Shown: positions 16,264 through 25,784, numbered from the stretch's first letter. The stretch is 41,372 bases of DNA from Candidatus Omnitrophota bacterium (GCA_903944345.1 CAJARJ010000021.1:69528-110899); one strand, 5' to 3'. The notes: generated by a model from the letters alone, not told the origin. Numbers and translations: made by a program.

Positions 16264-17898
16264 ATGGCAAAAAATATATTTTCGTTGAGGCCTCTCCAGT
16301 GTCTTGCACTTTTTCTCGTCTTTTTTGCGTTCTCCTGCGTTCAAATCAGCTACATTCTGAATGGTTTGGCCTGGCTTGATTACGGCCTTTGGCTGCTGGT
16401 TCCAGCTTCGGTTTTATTTATGGTTGATTCTTTTATACTGGTTGGAACCAGGCCATGCAGTTACGGATTGATGCTTGTTGTGATGCTGGCAGCCAGCCTT
16501 TTTTGTATCTATTACAAAACATTGTTTATCTTCGGCATTATGGACGACAACTACCATAATGCAAAAATTATCGCTGCAAGCATGGATAATGCGTTTTTTT
16601 CGAAATGGCGCTACCTCCTTCCGGCGGAAGACATGCGTTTTTATCTTCCGGATTTTCTGGAGTCCCTCTGGGGATTGTTCTGGCGCTGGACACGGAGCGA
16701 TCTTGTCATTATTGTCGTACAGACTTTTCCATTGCTGCTTCTATGGCGAATGCTGACGAACTATTTCGAGCGGCAAGGAATTCAACGGGCTGCGGCTTTA
16801 TTGGCAACGGTCGTCGTATTGTCCTTGCAGCCTTTCTGGAGCCAGATTGGATCGACATATATTGACAGCACGGCAGGGGTCGTTGGTGCCGTAACCCTTC
16901 TGCTTATGGACGAGGCTCTGTCGTTCCACGGGCAACGTCCGCTCCAATTGTTGGCCGGATTGGCTTTTGCCGCCGGCATTTGTCTGATTATAAAGGCGTC
17001 GGTTCTTCTTGTCGGAATCACAGGACTGGTAACGGCTTTCTGGTTTGCCTTTCGTCAGCCTGTTCGCCGGGGGAGTCTGCTGGTTGTCGGTGTTGCGCTG
17101 CCGGCATTGATGTATTGCCTCTATCATCAGGCCGGGGTGTGGATACTCAAAGGGGATCTGTCTTATCCTTTGAATATCCATCAGGCAGATCAAGGATTCG
17201 ACGGTTACTATTACTACTATTATTATTCTTCACCCTTGAATGAATGGATTCGGAATTATGCCGGGGATTTCAAGCCGCTCTACATCCTGGCCGGATGGGT
17301 GTCCGATTGCAACGGCTGCAAGACTATAACTCCTGACACATGGAGCAAGGGAAACGGATTGGTCTTTGCTTATTTTGTGATTCCCGTTCTTTCGTGTGCG
17401 TTGTTCTGGGGAATCAGAAATTTCGCCGGATTTTTTTCCGGGTCAGGCTCTTTCTGGAAAAGTCCCCGCGTTCTGCTTCCGGGATTAATGCTTTTTCAGT
17501 ATTGGGTATTTAATGGCAGTCCGGGTGAACGTTTCATGCTGGCGTACAGTGCATTGATTCTGGCATGGTGCCTGGCATGTCTCTGGCGGTATCTTGAACA
17601 GAGGGAATCGCGAGGGTTTCGGATTGCTGCCGGGATCATGAATGTGATTATTCTTGTTCTGGCTGGAGTTAGTTATTGGCACGCCCTTCCCGGCGTCATT
17701 CCCGTCAGAGACAATGACATATCCATGCTGCAAGCCCAGCATCGGGTTTTTCCCGACCATATTGATACCATGAAGGTCAGGACGGACGTTCTGGAATCCT
17801 TATCGGGGCATCTCCTTGCCGGATTAGAGTGGCGTGGGAGTGATGCCACCGATAAAGGAAACAAGAACAGTCTCGAATGCCAGGGAGCCTCTTTCTGA
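16264..17898 (+). CDS. Polytopic membrane protein, possible GT-C glycosyltransferase
   Basis: About 544 residues from ATG 16264; a TTG at 16219 in the same frame is less likely. Roughly ten hydrophobic segments span the protein. A first extracytoplasmic loop holds an acidic pair (FGIMDDNYHNAKI), as in ArnT/PMT-like GT-C enzymes that transfer sugars from polyprenyl carriers. A run of seven tyrosines (17206-17226) sits in a later loop before SSPLNEW. The C-terminal part (MLFQYWVFNGSPGERFMLAYSALIL) is again membrane-bound, followed by a short soluble tail. I cannot assign a family with certainty. It lies between paralogs 1 and 2 of the Ser/Thr/Asn-rich surface proteins, which makes a glycosylation role attractive but unproven. 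Confidence 0.6.
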   Translation: MAKNIFSLRPLQCLALFLVFFAFSCVQISYILNGLAWLDYGLWLLVPASVLFMVDSFILVGTRPCSYGLMLVVMLAASLFCIYYKTLFIFGIMDDNYHNAKIIAASMDNAFFSKWRYLLPAEDMRFYLPDFLESLWGLFWRWTRSDLVIIVVQTFPLLLLWRMLTNYFERQGIQRAAALLATVVVLSLQPFWSQIGSTYIDSTAGVVGAVTLLLMDEALSFHGQRPLQLLAGLAFAAGICLIIKASVLLVGITGLVTAFWFAFRQPVRRGSLLVVGVALPALMYCLYHQAGVWILKGDLSYPLNIHQADQGFDGYYYYYYYSSPLNEWIRNYAGDFKPLYILAGWVSDCNGCKTITPDTWSKGNGLVFAYFVIPVLSCALFWGIRNFAGFFSGSGSFWKSPRVLLPGLMLFQYWVFNGSPGERFMLAYSALILAWCLACLWRYLEQRESRGFRIAAGIMNVIILVLAGVSYWHALPGVIPVRDNDISMLQAQHRVFPDHIDTMKVRTDVLESLSGHLLAGLEWRGSDATDKGNKNSLECQGASF

Positions 17899-17910
17899 GA
17901 GGCAGTTTTT
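17887..17910 (+). terminator. Probable intrinsic terminator after the membrane protein
   Basis: GCCTCT (17887-17892) pairs with AGAGGC (17898-17903) around a 5-nt loop, followed by AG and TTTTT at 17906-17910. The stem overlaps the stop codon of the membrane-protein gene. Confidence 0.6.
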
Positions 17911-18044
17911 AGTAATGACCGCTATTGTTTGTTTATGTTTTGGCCAGGGTCTGGCAAAAGCATACGTGATGTTGTTATCGTTGACTTTTGATGTTAGGCT
18001 TTTATCAGGGGGCAAGGTTTTATAGAAGCTGAACCGGAGGGCTT

Positions 18045-19061
18045 ATGAAGATTGTGTGGTTGGCGGCCATGGCCGTGTTTGGGGGAGCGGTTCTTGTTTC
18101 TGCCGATGAAATGGTTCTTACCACATATTATCCCGCGCCCAACGGGCAGTATGTGGATATGGGAGTGGCGGGAACGCTGACCGGTAATAATATTAACATG
18201 ACCGGAGGAATTACCGGCGCAACTTTGACGGCCTCAAGTGCAAACCCCAGCATCAGTCTTATTGCAAGCGGGGCCACCAATTTCTCGGTGAATGCCAGCG
18301 GTAATACCGTTATCGCTGGAACATTAACAGCCGGAAATACTACCATTAATGGCACGCTGTCTACAACAGGTAATGTGTCAATTGGCGGGAATCTGGACAT
18401 GACCAGCGGGTCGATCAGCAACGTGACAACACTGGGGACGAGCGGGAATGTATCGGTAGGAGGCGCACTGAGTACGGTGGGCAATGCGTCGATTGGCGGG
18501 AATCTGGACATGACCAGCGGGTCGATCAGCAACGTGACAACGCTGGGGACGAGCGGGAATGTATCGGTAGGAGGCGCGCTGACTACGGCGGGTAATGCGT
18601 CGATTGGCGGGAATTTGGACATGACTAGTGGGTCGATCAGCAATGTCACCACTCTTGGGACATCCAGCAATGTTTCGATTGGCGGGAATCTGGACATGAC
18701 CAGTGGCGCAATCAGCAATGTAACAACGCTGACAGCGTCTGGGAAGATGTATGCGCAGACTCCTGTGGCCTCGGATCCCAACAATACTGTGGCTACTAAG
18801 GGTTATGTGGATACGGTGGCTGGCGGCGGTGGGGCTTATAAGGTCTACGGCGGGTTCATGTATGCTGTAATGGAGTATCCTCCGAGTTCAAGCAGGTATG
18901 AAAATGTCTGGGGGGCGGGCACCTCATCGGGGAGCTGTACCCAGGGGTCGCCCCGGCTGATTGCCACCCTGCAGGATTGGCGATCTTCGTCGGAGTGGGG
19001 ATATGTTGCATTGGGTCAAGACACTATCCACGGCGGCCTTTATCTGTGTGTGGGAACATGA
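18045..19061 (+). CDS. Secreted YYPAPNGQY-family repeat protein 2
   Basis: 338 residues. The signal peptide and tag (VSADEMVLTTYYPAPNGQY) are nearly identical to paralog 1, also at DNA level. The stalk is built from GNLDMTSGSISNVTTLGTSGN units alternating with VSVGGALSTVGNASI, encoded by a tandem DNA repeat (18381-18752). It ends with the linker ASDPNNTVATKGYVD, whose TKxYVD motif is common in phage tail-fibre-like proteins, and a tip domain beginning AYKVYGGFM and containing SGSCTQGSPRLIATLQD and YLCVGT. Paralog 3 shares this tip. GGAGGG precedes ATG 18045. It is probably exported and surface-exposed; its partner or ligand is unknown. Confidence 0.85.
   Translation: MKIVWLAAMAVFGGAVLVSADEMVLTTYYPAPNGQYVDMGVAGTLTGNNINMTGGITGATLTASSANPSISLIASGATNFSVNASGNTVIAGTLTAGNTTINGTLSTTGNVSIGGNLDMTSGSISNVTTLGTSGNVSVGGALSTVGNASIGGNLDMTSGSISNVTTLGTSGNVSVGGALTTAGNASIGGNLDMTSGSISNVTTLGTSSNVSIGGNLDMTSGAISNVTTLTASGKMYAQTPVASDPNNTVATKGYVDTVAGGGGAYKVYGGFMYAVMEYPPSSSRYENVWGAGTSSGSCTQGSPRLIATLQDWRSSSEWGYVALGQDTIHGGLYLCVGT
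18381..18752 (+). repeat. In-frame 111/75-bp tandem repeats in paralog 2
   Basis: The sequence ATTGGCGGGAATCTGGACAT or a close variant recurs at 18381, 18492, 18603 and 18678. The first two intervals are exactly 111 bp (37 codons) and nearly identical in sequence; the third is 75 bp (25 codons). All are multiples of three, so gain or loss of units keeps the frame and changes stalk length. Confidence 0.9.
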
Positions 19062-19077
19062 TTGGTCGGGAGGTTTT

Positions 19078-19974
19078 ATGAAAAGTTTGTGGGCGCTGGC
19101 AGTCGCTTTCTTTCTTCTGACAATTCCCGGGGCAGCGGATGAGCTTCTGTTGACCACCTATTATCCTCCTCCTAACGGGGAATATCTGAATTTGAATATT
19201 TTGGGAACCCTGACCGGGAACGATATTGCCATCACAGGCAATATTGTCGGAGCCTGGTTGGCTGCTTCAAGCAGCAACCCTTCCATAACGTTGAATAGAA
19301 GCGGCACTGTTAATTTCTCGGTGCAGGCCTCCGGAAATACGGTGGTTGGCGGCACGCTGATTGCTGGAAACACAAATGGTACGGGTGCTTTTTCGGCCAC
19401 GGGGAATGTTTCCTTTGGAGGCAATCTGGACATGACCAGTGGTGCTATCAGTAATGTAACAACGTTAGCCACCAGCGGGGATGCGTCGCTGGGAGGGTTT
19501 ACGACGGTTGGAAACACATCGATTGGAGGCAATCTGGACATGACCAGTGGCGCCATCAGCAATGTGACTACTCTGGGCACTTCCGGGAATGTTTCCATTG
19601 GGGGCAATCTGGACATGACCAGCGGTCCTGTCAATAATGTCACAACCGTCACAGCTTCCGGAAAGATGTATTCTCAGACGACAATTTCTACGGATTCGGC
19701 CAATACCGTTGTGACCAAGAATTACGTGGATGCGATGGTTAGCGGCGGTGCAGCCTATAAAGTGTATGGTGGCTTTATGACAGTCGTCAGGGAGGACGGA
19801 TCCCTGTTGACCCAACGGGAGTGTGTTTGGGGGTCAGGTACATCGTCGGGTACATGTACCCAGGGTTCGCCCCGGCTGATCGCACTCCTGCAAGATTCGC
19901 GAGGCCCCTCGGAATGGGGGGGGAGCGGTGCTCCGCCAACTGTTCATGGCTCGGTGTATCTTTGTGTGGAATAA
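19078..19974 (+). CDS. Secreted YYPAPNGQY-family repeat protein 3
   Basis: 298 residues from ATG 19078, which has GGGAGG just upstream; the open frame reaches back into paralog 2 but no start there is credible. The signal peptide (MKSLWALAVAFFLLTIPGA) is followed by a variant tag, ADELLLTTYYPPPNGEY. The stalk uses GNLDMTSGAISNVTTL units as in paralog 2, at 108- and 75-bp intervals. The linker TDSANTVVTKNYVD and tip (AYKVYGGFM, SGTCTQGSPRLIALLQD, YLCVE) match paralog 2. The gap to paralog 2 is 16 bases, so the two are probably co-transcribed. Sequence divergence from paralog 2 shows an older duplication than the repeats inside each gene. Confidence 0.84.
   Translation: MKSLWALAVAFFLLTIPGAADELLLTTYYPPPNGEYLNLNILGTLTGNDIAITGNIVGAWLAASSSNPSITLNRSGTVNFSVQASGNTVVGGTLIAGNTNGTGAFSATGNVSFGGNLDMTSGAISNVTTLATSGDASLGGFTTVGNTSIGGNLDMTSGAISNVTTLGTSGNVSIGGNLDMTSGPVNNVTTVTASGKMYSQTTISTDSANTVVTKNYVDAMVSGGAAYKVYGGFMTVVREDGSLLTQRECVWGSGTSSGTCTQGSPRLIALLQDSRGPSEWGGSGAPPTVHGSVYLCVE
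19417..19655 (+). repeat. In-frame 108/75-bp repeats in paralog 3
   Basis: The GGCAATCTGGACATGACCAG motif recurs with unit starts at 19417, 19525 and 19600, giving intervals of 108 bp (36 codons) and 75 bp (25 codons). The pattern mirrors the array in paralog 2 but with more base changes between units. Confidence 0.8.
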
Positions 19975-20006
19975 AAGCGTTTCTTGTTTCGGGCGGCAGA
20001 GAGTGA

Positions 20007-20020
20007 CTATGTTGACATAG
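20007..20020. repeat. Perfect 14-bp inverted repeat before paralog 4
   Basis: CTATGT-TG-ACATAG lies 9 bases before the ATG at 20030, just upstream of the GGGGGG ribosome site. It could be a protein-binding operator or a small RNA hairpin, or chance. It contains TTGACA, but no -10 hexamer follows before the gene. Confidence 0.4.
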
Positions 20021-20029
20021 GGGGGCGGT

Positions 20030-21283
20030 ATGAAGAGTTTGTTTCTGTTGTTATTTATGGCTCTGATCTGGTTGCCGCTCTGCAGTGCGGACGAGCTGGT
20101 CTTGACAACATATTATCCCGCGCCCAACGGACAATATTTTAATATGAATGTATCCAATTTGCTGACTGCCAATAATGTGGACGTGACCGGAACATTGACT
20201 GTCGCCACATTAAGGGTGACCGGGAATCTTACAGTAGACGGAACCCTGAGCGTGCAGTTGACTTCACAGTTGATGGGGAATGTCGGGGTAGGGGCAGCAC
20301 CTTCGGCTTACAAGCTACAAGTTACTGGGACGGCGGATGTGACCGGGGCAACGACGTTAAGGAGTACTCTGGATGTGACCGGAGCAACAACCCTGGCCAG
20401 CACGCTTAGAGTGAATGGAACCTCTCAGCTTATGGGGAATGTCGGGATAGGGGCAGCACCTTCGGCTTACAAGTTGCAAGTCACCGGGACAGCGGATGTG
20501 ACCGGGGCAACGACGTTAAGGAATACTTTGGATGTGACCGGAGCAACGAATTTGCGCAGCACGCTGCACGTGGTTGGGGATACGACATTGGATGCCGATC
20601 TTACTGTTGCCGGACAGGCTGCTTTCGGGACAAACGTAATCTCTGGCGGACATGTTGTCAATATTAACGCGAGTGATCCGAATATGGCAGCACTGCGCTG
20701 GTCGGGGGCTGCTGGCGGCGGAGCGGTTGGGTTTCTTGGGTTTGGCACGGCAGCGGATTACGGAACGGCGGGAGACAATGTTCTTGTTGGGGCCTCGGCG
20801 GGTACGAGCAGCAACCTGATTTTTCGAACCAACAATAGTCCGCAAATGATTATTACGACAAGCGGCAGATTCGGAATGGGTGTTATGAATCCTGCCGAAC
20901 GACTGGATGTGACCGGCAATATAAAGGTGACGGGAAATATCATGGCCAGCGGCACAGTGACGGCTACCGGCAAGATGTATGCCCAGACGCCGACGGCGGC
21001 GGATCCCAATAATACTGTCGCAACCAAAGAGTATGTTGACAATAATTCGGGGGCTGTTTCAACAGTTACCAGCAGCTGCAGTGCGTTCCGATTTGTTGGT
21101 TGTTCAGCCTCTTGTCCTGCGGGGAAAAGCGTTGTCGGTGGCGGCGGAAGCTGCACGCAGCCATCCGGAGCTATCTGGATAAAAGAGTCCCGTCCCAGCG
21201 GAGCCAGTACCTGGTTTGTGAATTGTGATGGCGGGTTGGAAAGTGAAACAGCCACGGCTACAGTCTATGCTCTTTGCATGTAA
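20030..21283 (+). CDS. Secreted YYPAPNGQY-family repeat protein 4
   Basis: 417 residues, the longest of the four. A signal peptide (LPLCSA) precedes DELVLTTYYPAPNGQYFNM. The stalk has two copies of a 53-residue block (LMGNVGVGAAPSAYKLQVTG, then ADVTGATTLRSTLDVTGATTL), as in paralog 1. A non-repeated middle segment follows (ISGGHVVNINASDPNMAALRWSGAAGGG), reminiscent of tail-fibre proteins, then a second KLxVTGN-type unit (ERLDVTGNIKVTGNI). The linker AADPNNTVATKEYVD is shared with paralogs 2 and 3, but the tip is different and Cys-rich (CSAFRFVGCSASCPAGKSVV, YALCM). It therefore combines the stalk type of paralog 1 with the linker of paralogs 2 and 3, as expected from modular shuffling. Confidence 0.85.
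   Translation: MKSLFLLLFMALIWLPLCSADELVLTTYYPAPNGQYFNMNVSNLLTANNVDVTGTLTVATLRVTGNLTVDGTLSVQLTSQLMGNVGVGAAPSAYKLQVTGTADVTGATTLRSTLDVTGATTLASTLRVNGTSQLMGNVGIGAAPSAYKLQVTGTADVTGATTLRNTLDVTGATNLRSTLHVVGDTTLDADLTVAGQAAFGTNVISGGHVVNINASDPNMAALRWSGAAGGGAVGFLGFGTAADYGTAGDNVLVGASAGTSSNLIFRTNNSPQMIITTSGRFGMGVMNPAERLDVTGNIKVTGNIMASGTVTATGKMYAQTPTAADPNNTVATKEYVDNNSGAVSTVTSSCSAFRFVGCSASCPAGKSVVGGGGSCTQPSGAIWIKESRPSGASTWFVNCDGGLESETATATVYALCM
20267..20584 (+). repeat. Two-copy 159-bp in-frame repeat in paralog 4
   Basis: Copies run from 20267 and 20426, exactly 159 bp (53 codons) apart, and are closely similar through GGGAATGTCGGG and ACCTTCGGCTTACAAG. A related copy lies in paralog 1 near 15630-15720, showing exchange or common descent between the genes. 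Confidence 0.85.
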
Positions 21284-21305
21284 TCTTGGAGCAGCTAGCA
21301 ATCTC

Positions 21306-21333
21306 TTGACAAAGCCGTCAGCGGTGCTATATT
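21306..21333 (+). promoter_or_regulatory. Putative sigma-70 promoter for carAB
   Basis: TTGACA at 21306-21311 and TATATT at 21328-21333 with a 16-base spacer, in the gap after paralog 4. The start would be near 21340, giving a leader of about 50 nt. No attenuator is evident in that leader. Confidence 0.75.
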
Positions 21334-21389
21334 AGCCCCTGTTTTTTCCGCTTCGGTAGGTTTTCTCCGGACGGATCTCCCTGAAAAGA

Positions 21390-22502
21390 ATGGTTCCCCG
21401 AATGAAAGACGCGCTTTTATGTCTTGAAGATGGCACCAGCTTCCGCGGTACAGCTCTGAGTACATCCGGAGAGGCCGCAGGGGAGGCTGTTTTTAACACG
21501 GCACTGAGTGGCTATCAGGAAGTGCTTACCGATCCTTCTTACGCTGGTCAGATCGTGGTCATGACTTATCCTCTTATTGGTAACTATGGGGTTAACTTCG
21601 AGGATATGGAGTCTGATCGGGTGCATGTCCGCGGGTTTGTGGTCAAGGAGTTTTGCCGCGAGCATTCCAATTTCCGGGCCACGGAAAGTCTTGTTTCCTA
21701 TCTTGATCGTCATCAGATTATTGCGATAGAGGGGGTTGATACCCGGGCGTTGACGCGTCATTTGCGTGTGGCTGGTGCCATGAAAGCAATGATTTCCACA
21801 ACAGATCTGGATCCTGTGAGTCTTAAGGCCAAATTGGCTCTGGTTCCCTCTATGGAGGGGGCTGACTGGGTGCGTACGGTGGCTTGCCAGAAAGCACATA
21901 TTTATAAAGCCGTTGCTAAGAAGATGTTTAAGGTCGTGGTTATTGATTGCGGAATAAAGCTTAATATCTTGCGCGAGATGGCGGCTTTGGGCATTGAAAG
22001 TTATGTTGTGCCGCCAACTACGTCTGCGGCCGAAATTCTCGCCCAGCAGGCAGACGGGATTTTTCTTTCCAATGGCCCCGGAGACCCTGCGGCTTTGCCG
22101 TACATTGTCAAAACCGTCCGGGAACTGATTGGAAAATTGCCTATTTTCGGGATTTGTCTTGGTCATCAGATGCTTGGACTGGCCTTGGGTGGACGCACAT
22201 ATAAACTTAAATTCGGCCACCACGGCTGTAATCACCCGGTCAAGGATCTGGAAAGTGGACGCATTGGTATTACATCTCAAAATCATGGTTTCTGTGTAGA
22301 TTTAAAGAGTTTGGACAAGAGCCAGATTGAAGCCAGTCATATCAATTTGAACGATCAGACGGTCGAGGGGTTGCGCCACAAGAAGTATCCTCTTTTTTCC
22401 GTTCAGTATCACCCGGAAGCCGCTCCGGGCCCGAATGACGCCAAATACCTTTTTACCCAGTTCATTCAGCTTATGGAAAAGTACAAAAAAGACCATGCCT
22501 AA
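21390..22502 (+). CDS. carA: Carbamoyl-phosphate synthase, small (glutaminase) subunit
   Basis: 370 residues. The N-terminal CarA domain shows [34 protein letters not shown] and a [10 protein letters not shown] segment. The C-terminal class I glutamine amidotransferase has the nucleophile Cys256 ([16 protein letters not shown]) with His342 and Glu344 ([10 protein letters not shown]). It hydrolyses glutamine and feeds ammonia to CarB to make carbamoyl phosphate for pyrimidines and arginine. ATG 21390 is used; ATG 21402 is possible, and neither has a clear ribosome site. It overlaps carB by 8 bases, which couples the two subunits. Confidence 0.96.
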   Translation: MVPRMKDALLCLEDGTSFRGTALSTSGEAAGEAVFNTALSGYQEVLTDPSYAGQIVVMTYPLIGNYGVNFEDMESDRVHVRGFVVKEFCREHSNFRATESLVSYLDRHQIIAIEGVDTRALTRHLRVAGAMKAMISTTDLDPVSLKAKLALVPSMEGADWVRTVACQKAHIYKAVAKKMFKVVVIDCGIKLNILREMAALGIESYVVPPTTSAAEILAQQADGIFLSNGPGDPAALPYIVKTVRELIGKLPIFGICLGHQMLGLALGGRTYKLKFGHHGCNHPVKDLESGRIGITSQNHGFCVDLKSLDKSQIEASHINLNDQTVEGLRHKKYPLFSVQYHPEAAPGPNDAKYLFTQFIQLMEKYKKDHA

Positions 22503-25500
22503 ACGGACCGACATTAAAAAAATTCTTTTGATCGGCGCCGGGCCAATCGTTATCGGTCAGGCCTGCGAGTTTGATTATTCCGGAACCCAGGCTTGTAAAG
22601 CCTTGCGGGAAGAAGGGTTCGAGATTGTTCTGGTCAATTCTAATCCGGCAACGATTATGACTGATCCGGAAATTGCGCCGCATACCTATCTTGAGCCTTT
22701 GACAGTAGATTTTCTTGAACTGATAATTGAAAAAGAACGGCCTGATGCGATTCTTCCTACTTTAGGCGGGCAGACCGGGCTGAATCTGGCGGTTGAGCTT
22801 TGGGAGCGAGGCATCCTCGAGAAATACAAGGTTGAGCTGCTCGGCGCCAAATATGATGTCATCAAAAAAGCGGAAGATCGCAAAAAGTTCAAGGAATCCT
22901 GCCTTAAGGTTGGACTTGATCTGCCTAAAAGTTCTTTTGCTTACAATATGGAAGAGGCTGAGGCAGCGGTAAAAGATATCGGCTTTCCTTGCATTATCCG
23001 TTCCAGCTTTACTTTGGGAGGAATCGGCGGCTCTATTGTTTATAGCCAGGAAGAGTTTGAGGCAAAAGCCCGCCGTGGGATCGAAAGCAGCATGATTCAT
23101 GAGATTTTGATCGAGGAATCCATTGAGGGTTGGAAAGAGTATGAACTTGAGGTCATGCGTGACCGCAAGGACAATGTGGTTATTGTCTGCTCAATCGAGA
23201 ACCTTGATCCGATGGGTATTCATACAGGGGACTCCATCACGGTGGCGCCGGCACAGACTTTGACTGACCGTGAATATCAGCAGATGCGTGACCAGGCCCT
23301 AAAGTTGATTCGCGAAATTGGGGTTGAGACCGGAGGGTCCAATATTCAGTTTGCGGTTAATCCTCAGAACGGCCGTATGGTTGTGATTGAAATGAATCCG
23401 CGGGTCTCGCGCTCGTCGGCACTGGCCTCCAAGGCTACCGGGTTTCCGATTGCGAAGTTTGCAGCTAAACTTGCTGTTGGTTATTCACTTGATGAGATTC
23501 GTAACGATATCACCCGTGAAACTCCGGCTTCTTTTGAGCCGGTCATTGATTATTGCGTCATCAAGATTCCCCGTTTTACTTTCGAAAAGTTTCCGGAAGC
23601 CAAGGATGTTTTGGGCGTTCAGATGAAGTCGGTCGGAGAGACCATGGCTATCGGGCGCACTTTCAAGGAGGCCTTGCAGAAAGGCTTGCGTGGCCTGGAA
23701 ATTCATCATACCGGGTTTGATAATGCGATGGACTATCGTATCGTGGCGGACGAGAAAATGCTGCTGCGTCTGCGCGAGCCGAACGCTTCGCGTATCTTTT
23801 ATATCAAGTATGCCCTGCAGAAGGGGATGACGGTTGACGAACTCGAGCGGATCACCCGGATCGATCGCTGGTTTCTGGCGCACATGAAACAGCTGGTAGA
23901 TTTTGAGCGTGAGATGATTGTGGAAGTCGAACTCTCCCGTACGCTTGCTCCGAGGACTCTGCGTAAGGCCAAGGAATGGGGCTTCTCCGATCCGCAGCTG
24001 GCAGAGATTATGGATTGTTCCGAAAGTGCGGTTCGCGATTTGCGCAAACAGCACGGCATTGTGGCTACCTTTAAGGGGGTTGACACCTGCGCGGCAGAGT
24101 TTGAGGCCTATACGCCGTATTTCTATTCGACCTATGAAACCGAGGACGAAGCGGTTTTGCGCAATCAGAAGATTGATCGCGAAGTCAAGACTCCCCGCCG
24201 GAAAATTGTTATTCTGGGAGGCGGGCCTAACCGGATCGGTCAGGGTATTGAGTTTGATTATTGCTGTTGTCATGCCGCTTTCGCCTTGCGGGAACGTGGT
24301 TATGAAACGATTATGGTTAATTCTAATCCTGAGACAGTTTCCACTGATTATGACACTTCTGATCGTTTGTATTTTGAGCCACTGACCTTTGAAGATGTCA
24401 TGAACATCCTCGATATTGAAAAGCCGGATGGCGTGATTGTGCAGTTCGGCGGGCAGACTCCACTGAATTTGGCCCGGAGACTGTGTCAGGCGGGCGCGCC
24501 TATTATTGGTACCAGTGTCGATTCGATTGATGTGGCGGAGAATCGTGAGCGGTTCGCCCAGTTGCTTAATCAGCTTGGCATCGCCCAGCCGCGAAACGCA
24601 ACGGCTTCTTCTGTTGCGCAGGTTGTGGCGGCGGCTCTTCAGGTGGGTTACCCCGTTCTTGTCCGTCCTTCCTATGTTCTGGGTGGGCGGGCCATGCGGA
24701 TTGTTTATGATGAAGAGTCCTTGCTTGGTTTTATTGATGAGGTTTCTGACGTTTCCCGTGGGCATCCCATTCTGATCGACAAGTTTCTGGAAGACGCCAT
24801 GGAAGTGGATGTTGATGCGATTTGCGATGGCAAGGATGTTTATGTGGCCGGGGTTATGGAGCATATTGAAAACGCTGGTATTCATTCCGGCGATTCAGCC
24901 TGCGTTCTGCCGCCGCATACTCTTAGCGAAAGTGTGATTGCTGAAATCAAGGATTATACCTGTCGGCTGGCGCTTGCCTTGAAGGTTGTCGGGCTTCTAA
25001 ATATCCAGTTTGCGGTCAAGGGTGACAAGATTTATGTTCTGGAAGTTAATCCTCGTGCATCCCGAACAGTGCCTTTTGTTTCCAAGGCGATCGGTGCTCC
25101 TTTGGCCAAGATTGCGGCCAGGATCATGGTCGGAGAAAAATTGTCGAGCTTTTCTTTGCCGGACATTGACCATCTTGGTCAGGTTGCGGTTAAAGAATGC
25201 GTGCTGCCGTTCTCCCGTTTTTCCGGGGTGGATATTATTCTTGGTCCGGAAATGAAGTCTACCGGTGAGGTTATGGGCTTGGCTCCCACATTCGGGGCGG
25301 CTTTTGCCAAAAGCCAGTTTGCCGCCAACCAGGGGTTGCCGCGCAAGGGGTCGGTTTTTATCAGCGTTAACGAGCACGATAAACGCAATATTGCTTTTAT
25401 GGCCAAGCGCCTGCACGATCTGGGATTCAAGATTTTTGCCACCAAGGGCACGGCAAAGGTTTTGCGTTCAAGCGGAGTGGCTTCTTCGATTCTCGACAAG

Positions 25501-25755
25501 ACGGGCGAGGGCGACAATAATATTCTGGCCATGCTGCAGAAAAACGGAATTGAACTGGTGATCAACACTCCTTCCGGCAAGACCAGTCAGTCCGATATGC
25601 GCAAGATTCGCGCGGCTGCGATCATGCATAATATTCCCTGTATTACGACCTTGCAGGGAGCGTGGGCCGCTGTACACGGAATTGAATCGACTCTCAAGGA
25701 AGGTTTCACAGTCGGGTCTTTGCAGGCTTATTATCAAAAAATGAGCAAGGCCTGA
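22495..25755 (+). CDS. carB: Carbamoyl-phosphate synthase, large subunit
   Basis: 1086 residues from ATG 22495 ([17 protein letters not shown]), normal for CarB. Two homologous ATP-grasp halves are visible: the first has [17 protein letters not shown] and [18 protein letters not shown]; the second begins [23 protein letters not shown] and has [18 protein letters not shown]. An oligomerisation region separates them, and the C-terminus is the MGS-like allosteric domain ([21 protein letters not shown]). It makes carbamoyl phosphate from bicarbonate, ammonia and two ATP. The start lies inside the end of carA. purF follows after 29 bases, so carA-carB-purF are probably one transcript. Confidence 0.97.
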   Translation: MPKRTDIKKILLIGAGPIVIGQACEFDYSGTQACKALREEGFEIVLVNSNPATIMTDPEIAPHTYLEPLTVDFLELIIEKERPDAILPTLGGQTGLNLAVELWERGILEKYKVELLGAKYDVIKKAEDRKKFKESCLKVGLDLPKSSFAYNMEEAEAAVKDIGFPCIIRSSFTLGGIGGSIVYSQEEFEAKARRGIESSMIHEILIEESIEGWKEYELEVMRDRKDNVVIVCSIENLDPMGIHTGDSITVAPAQTLTDREYQQMRDQALKLIREIGVETGGSNIQFAVNPQNGRMVVIEMNPRVSRSSALASKATGFPIAKFAAKLAVGYSLDEIRNDITRETPASFEPVIDYCVIKIPRFTFEKFPEAKDVLGVQMKSVGETMAIGRTFKEALQKGLRGLEIHHTGFDNAMDYRIVADEKMLLRLREPNASRIFYIKYALQKGMTVDELERITRIDRWFLAHMKQLVDFEREMIVEVELSRTLAPRTLRKAKEWGFSDPQLAEIMDCSESAVRDLRKQHGIVATFKGVDTCAAEFEAYTPYFYSTYETEDEAVLRNQKIDREVKTPRRKIVILGGGPNRIGQGIEFDYCCCHAAFALRERGYETIMVNSNPETVSTDYDTSDRLYFEPLTFEDVMNILDIEKPDGVIVQFGGQTPLNLARRLCQAGAPIIGTSVDSIDVAENRERFAQLLNQLGIAQPRNATASSVAQVVAAALQVGYPVLVRPSYVLGGRAMRIVYDEESLLGFIDEVSDVSRGHPILIDKFLEDAMEVDVDAICDGKDVYVAGVMEHIENAGIHSGDSACVLPPHTLSESVIAEIKDYTCRLALALKVVGLLNIQFAVKGDKIYVLEVNPRASRTVPFVSKAIGAPLAKIAARIMVGEKLSSFSLPDIDHLGQVAVKECVLPFSRFSGVDIILGPEMKSTGEVMGLAPTFGAAFAKSQFAANQGLPRKGSVFISVNEHDKRNIAFMAKRLHDLGFKIFATKGTAKVLRSSGVASSILDKTGEGDNNILAMLQKNGIELVINTPSGKTSQSDMRKIRAAAIMHNIPCITTLQGAWAAVHGIESTLKEGFTVGSLQAYYQKMSKA

Positions 25756-25784
25756 TACGGCCCTGATTCCTTCTGAAAGGTGTT

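Noticed and set aside
18381-18752. CRISPR-like spacing of repeats
   Set aside because: Units are in frame, translated, and the between-repeat sequence is itself repeated; no cas genes are present.
18128-18784. Long open frame on the - strand in paralog 2
   Set aside because: It mirrors the sense repeats and their periodicity, has no ribosome site or recognisable product, and similar shadows occur in paralogs 3 and 4.
20007-20020. TTGACA inside the inverted repeat as a -35 box
   Set aside because: A -10 at the right distance would lie inside the paralog 4 coding region and no suitable hexamer is there.
15327-21283. A prophage, suggested by tail-fibre-like stalks
   Set aside because: Each protein has a signal peptide and its own ribosome site, and there are no capsid, terminase, integrase or lysis genes.
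23485-24885. 466-codon open frame antisense to carB, and a 408-codon one antisense to pyrG (27533-28759)
   Set aside because: Both lie wholly inside conserved genes on the other strand, have low-information His/Asn/Gln-rich translations and no promoter or family features.
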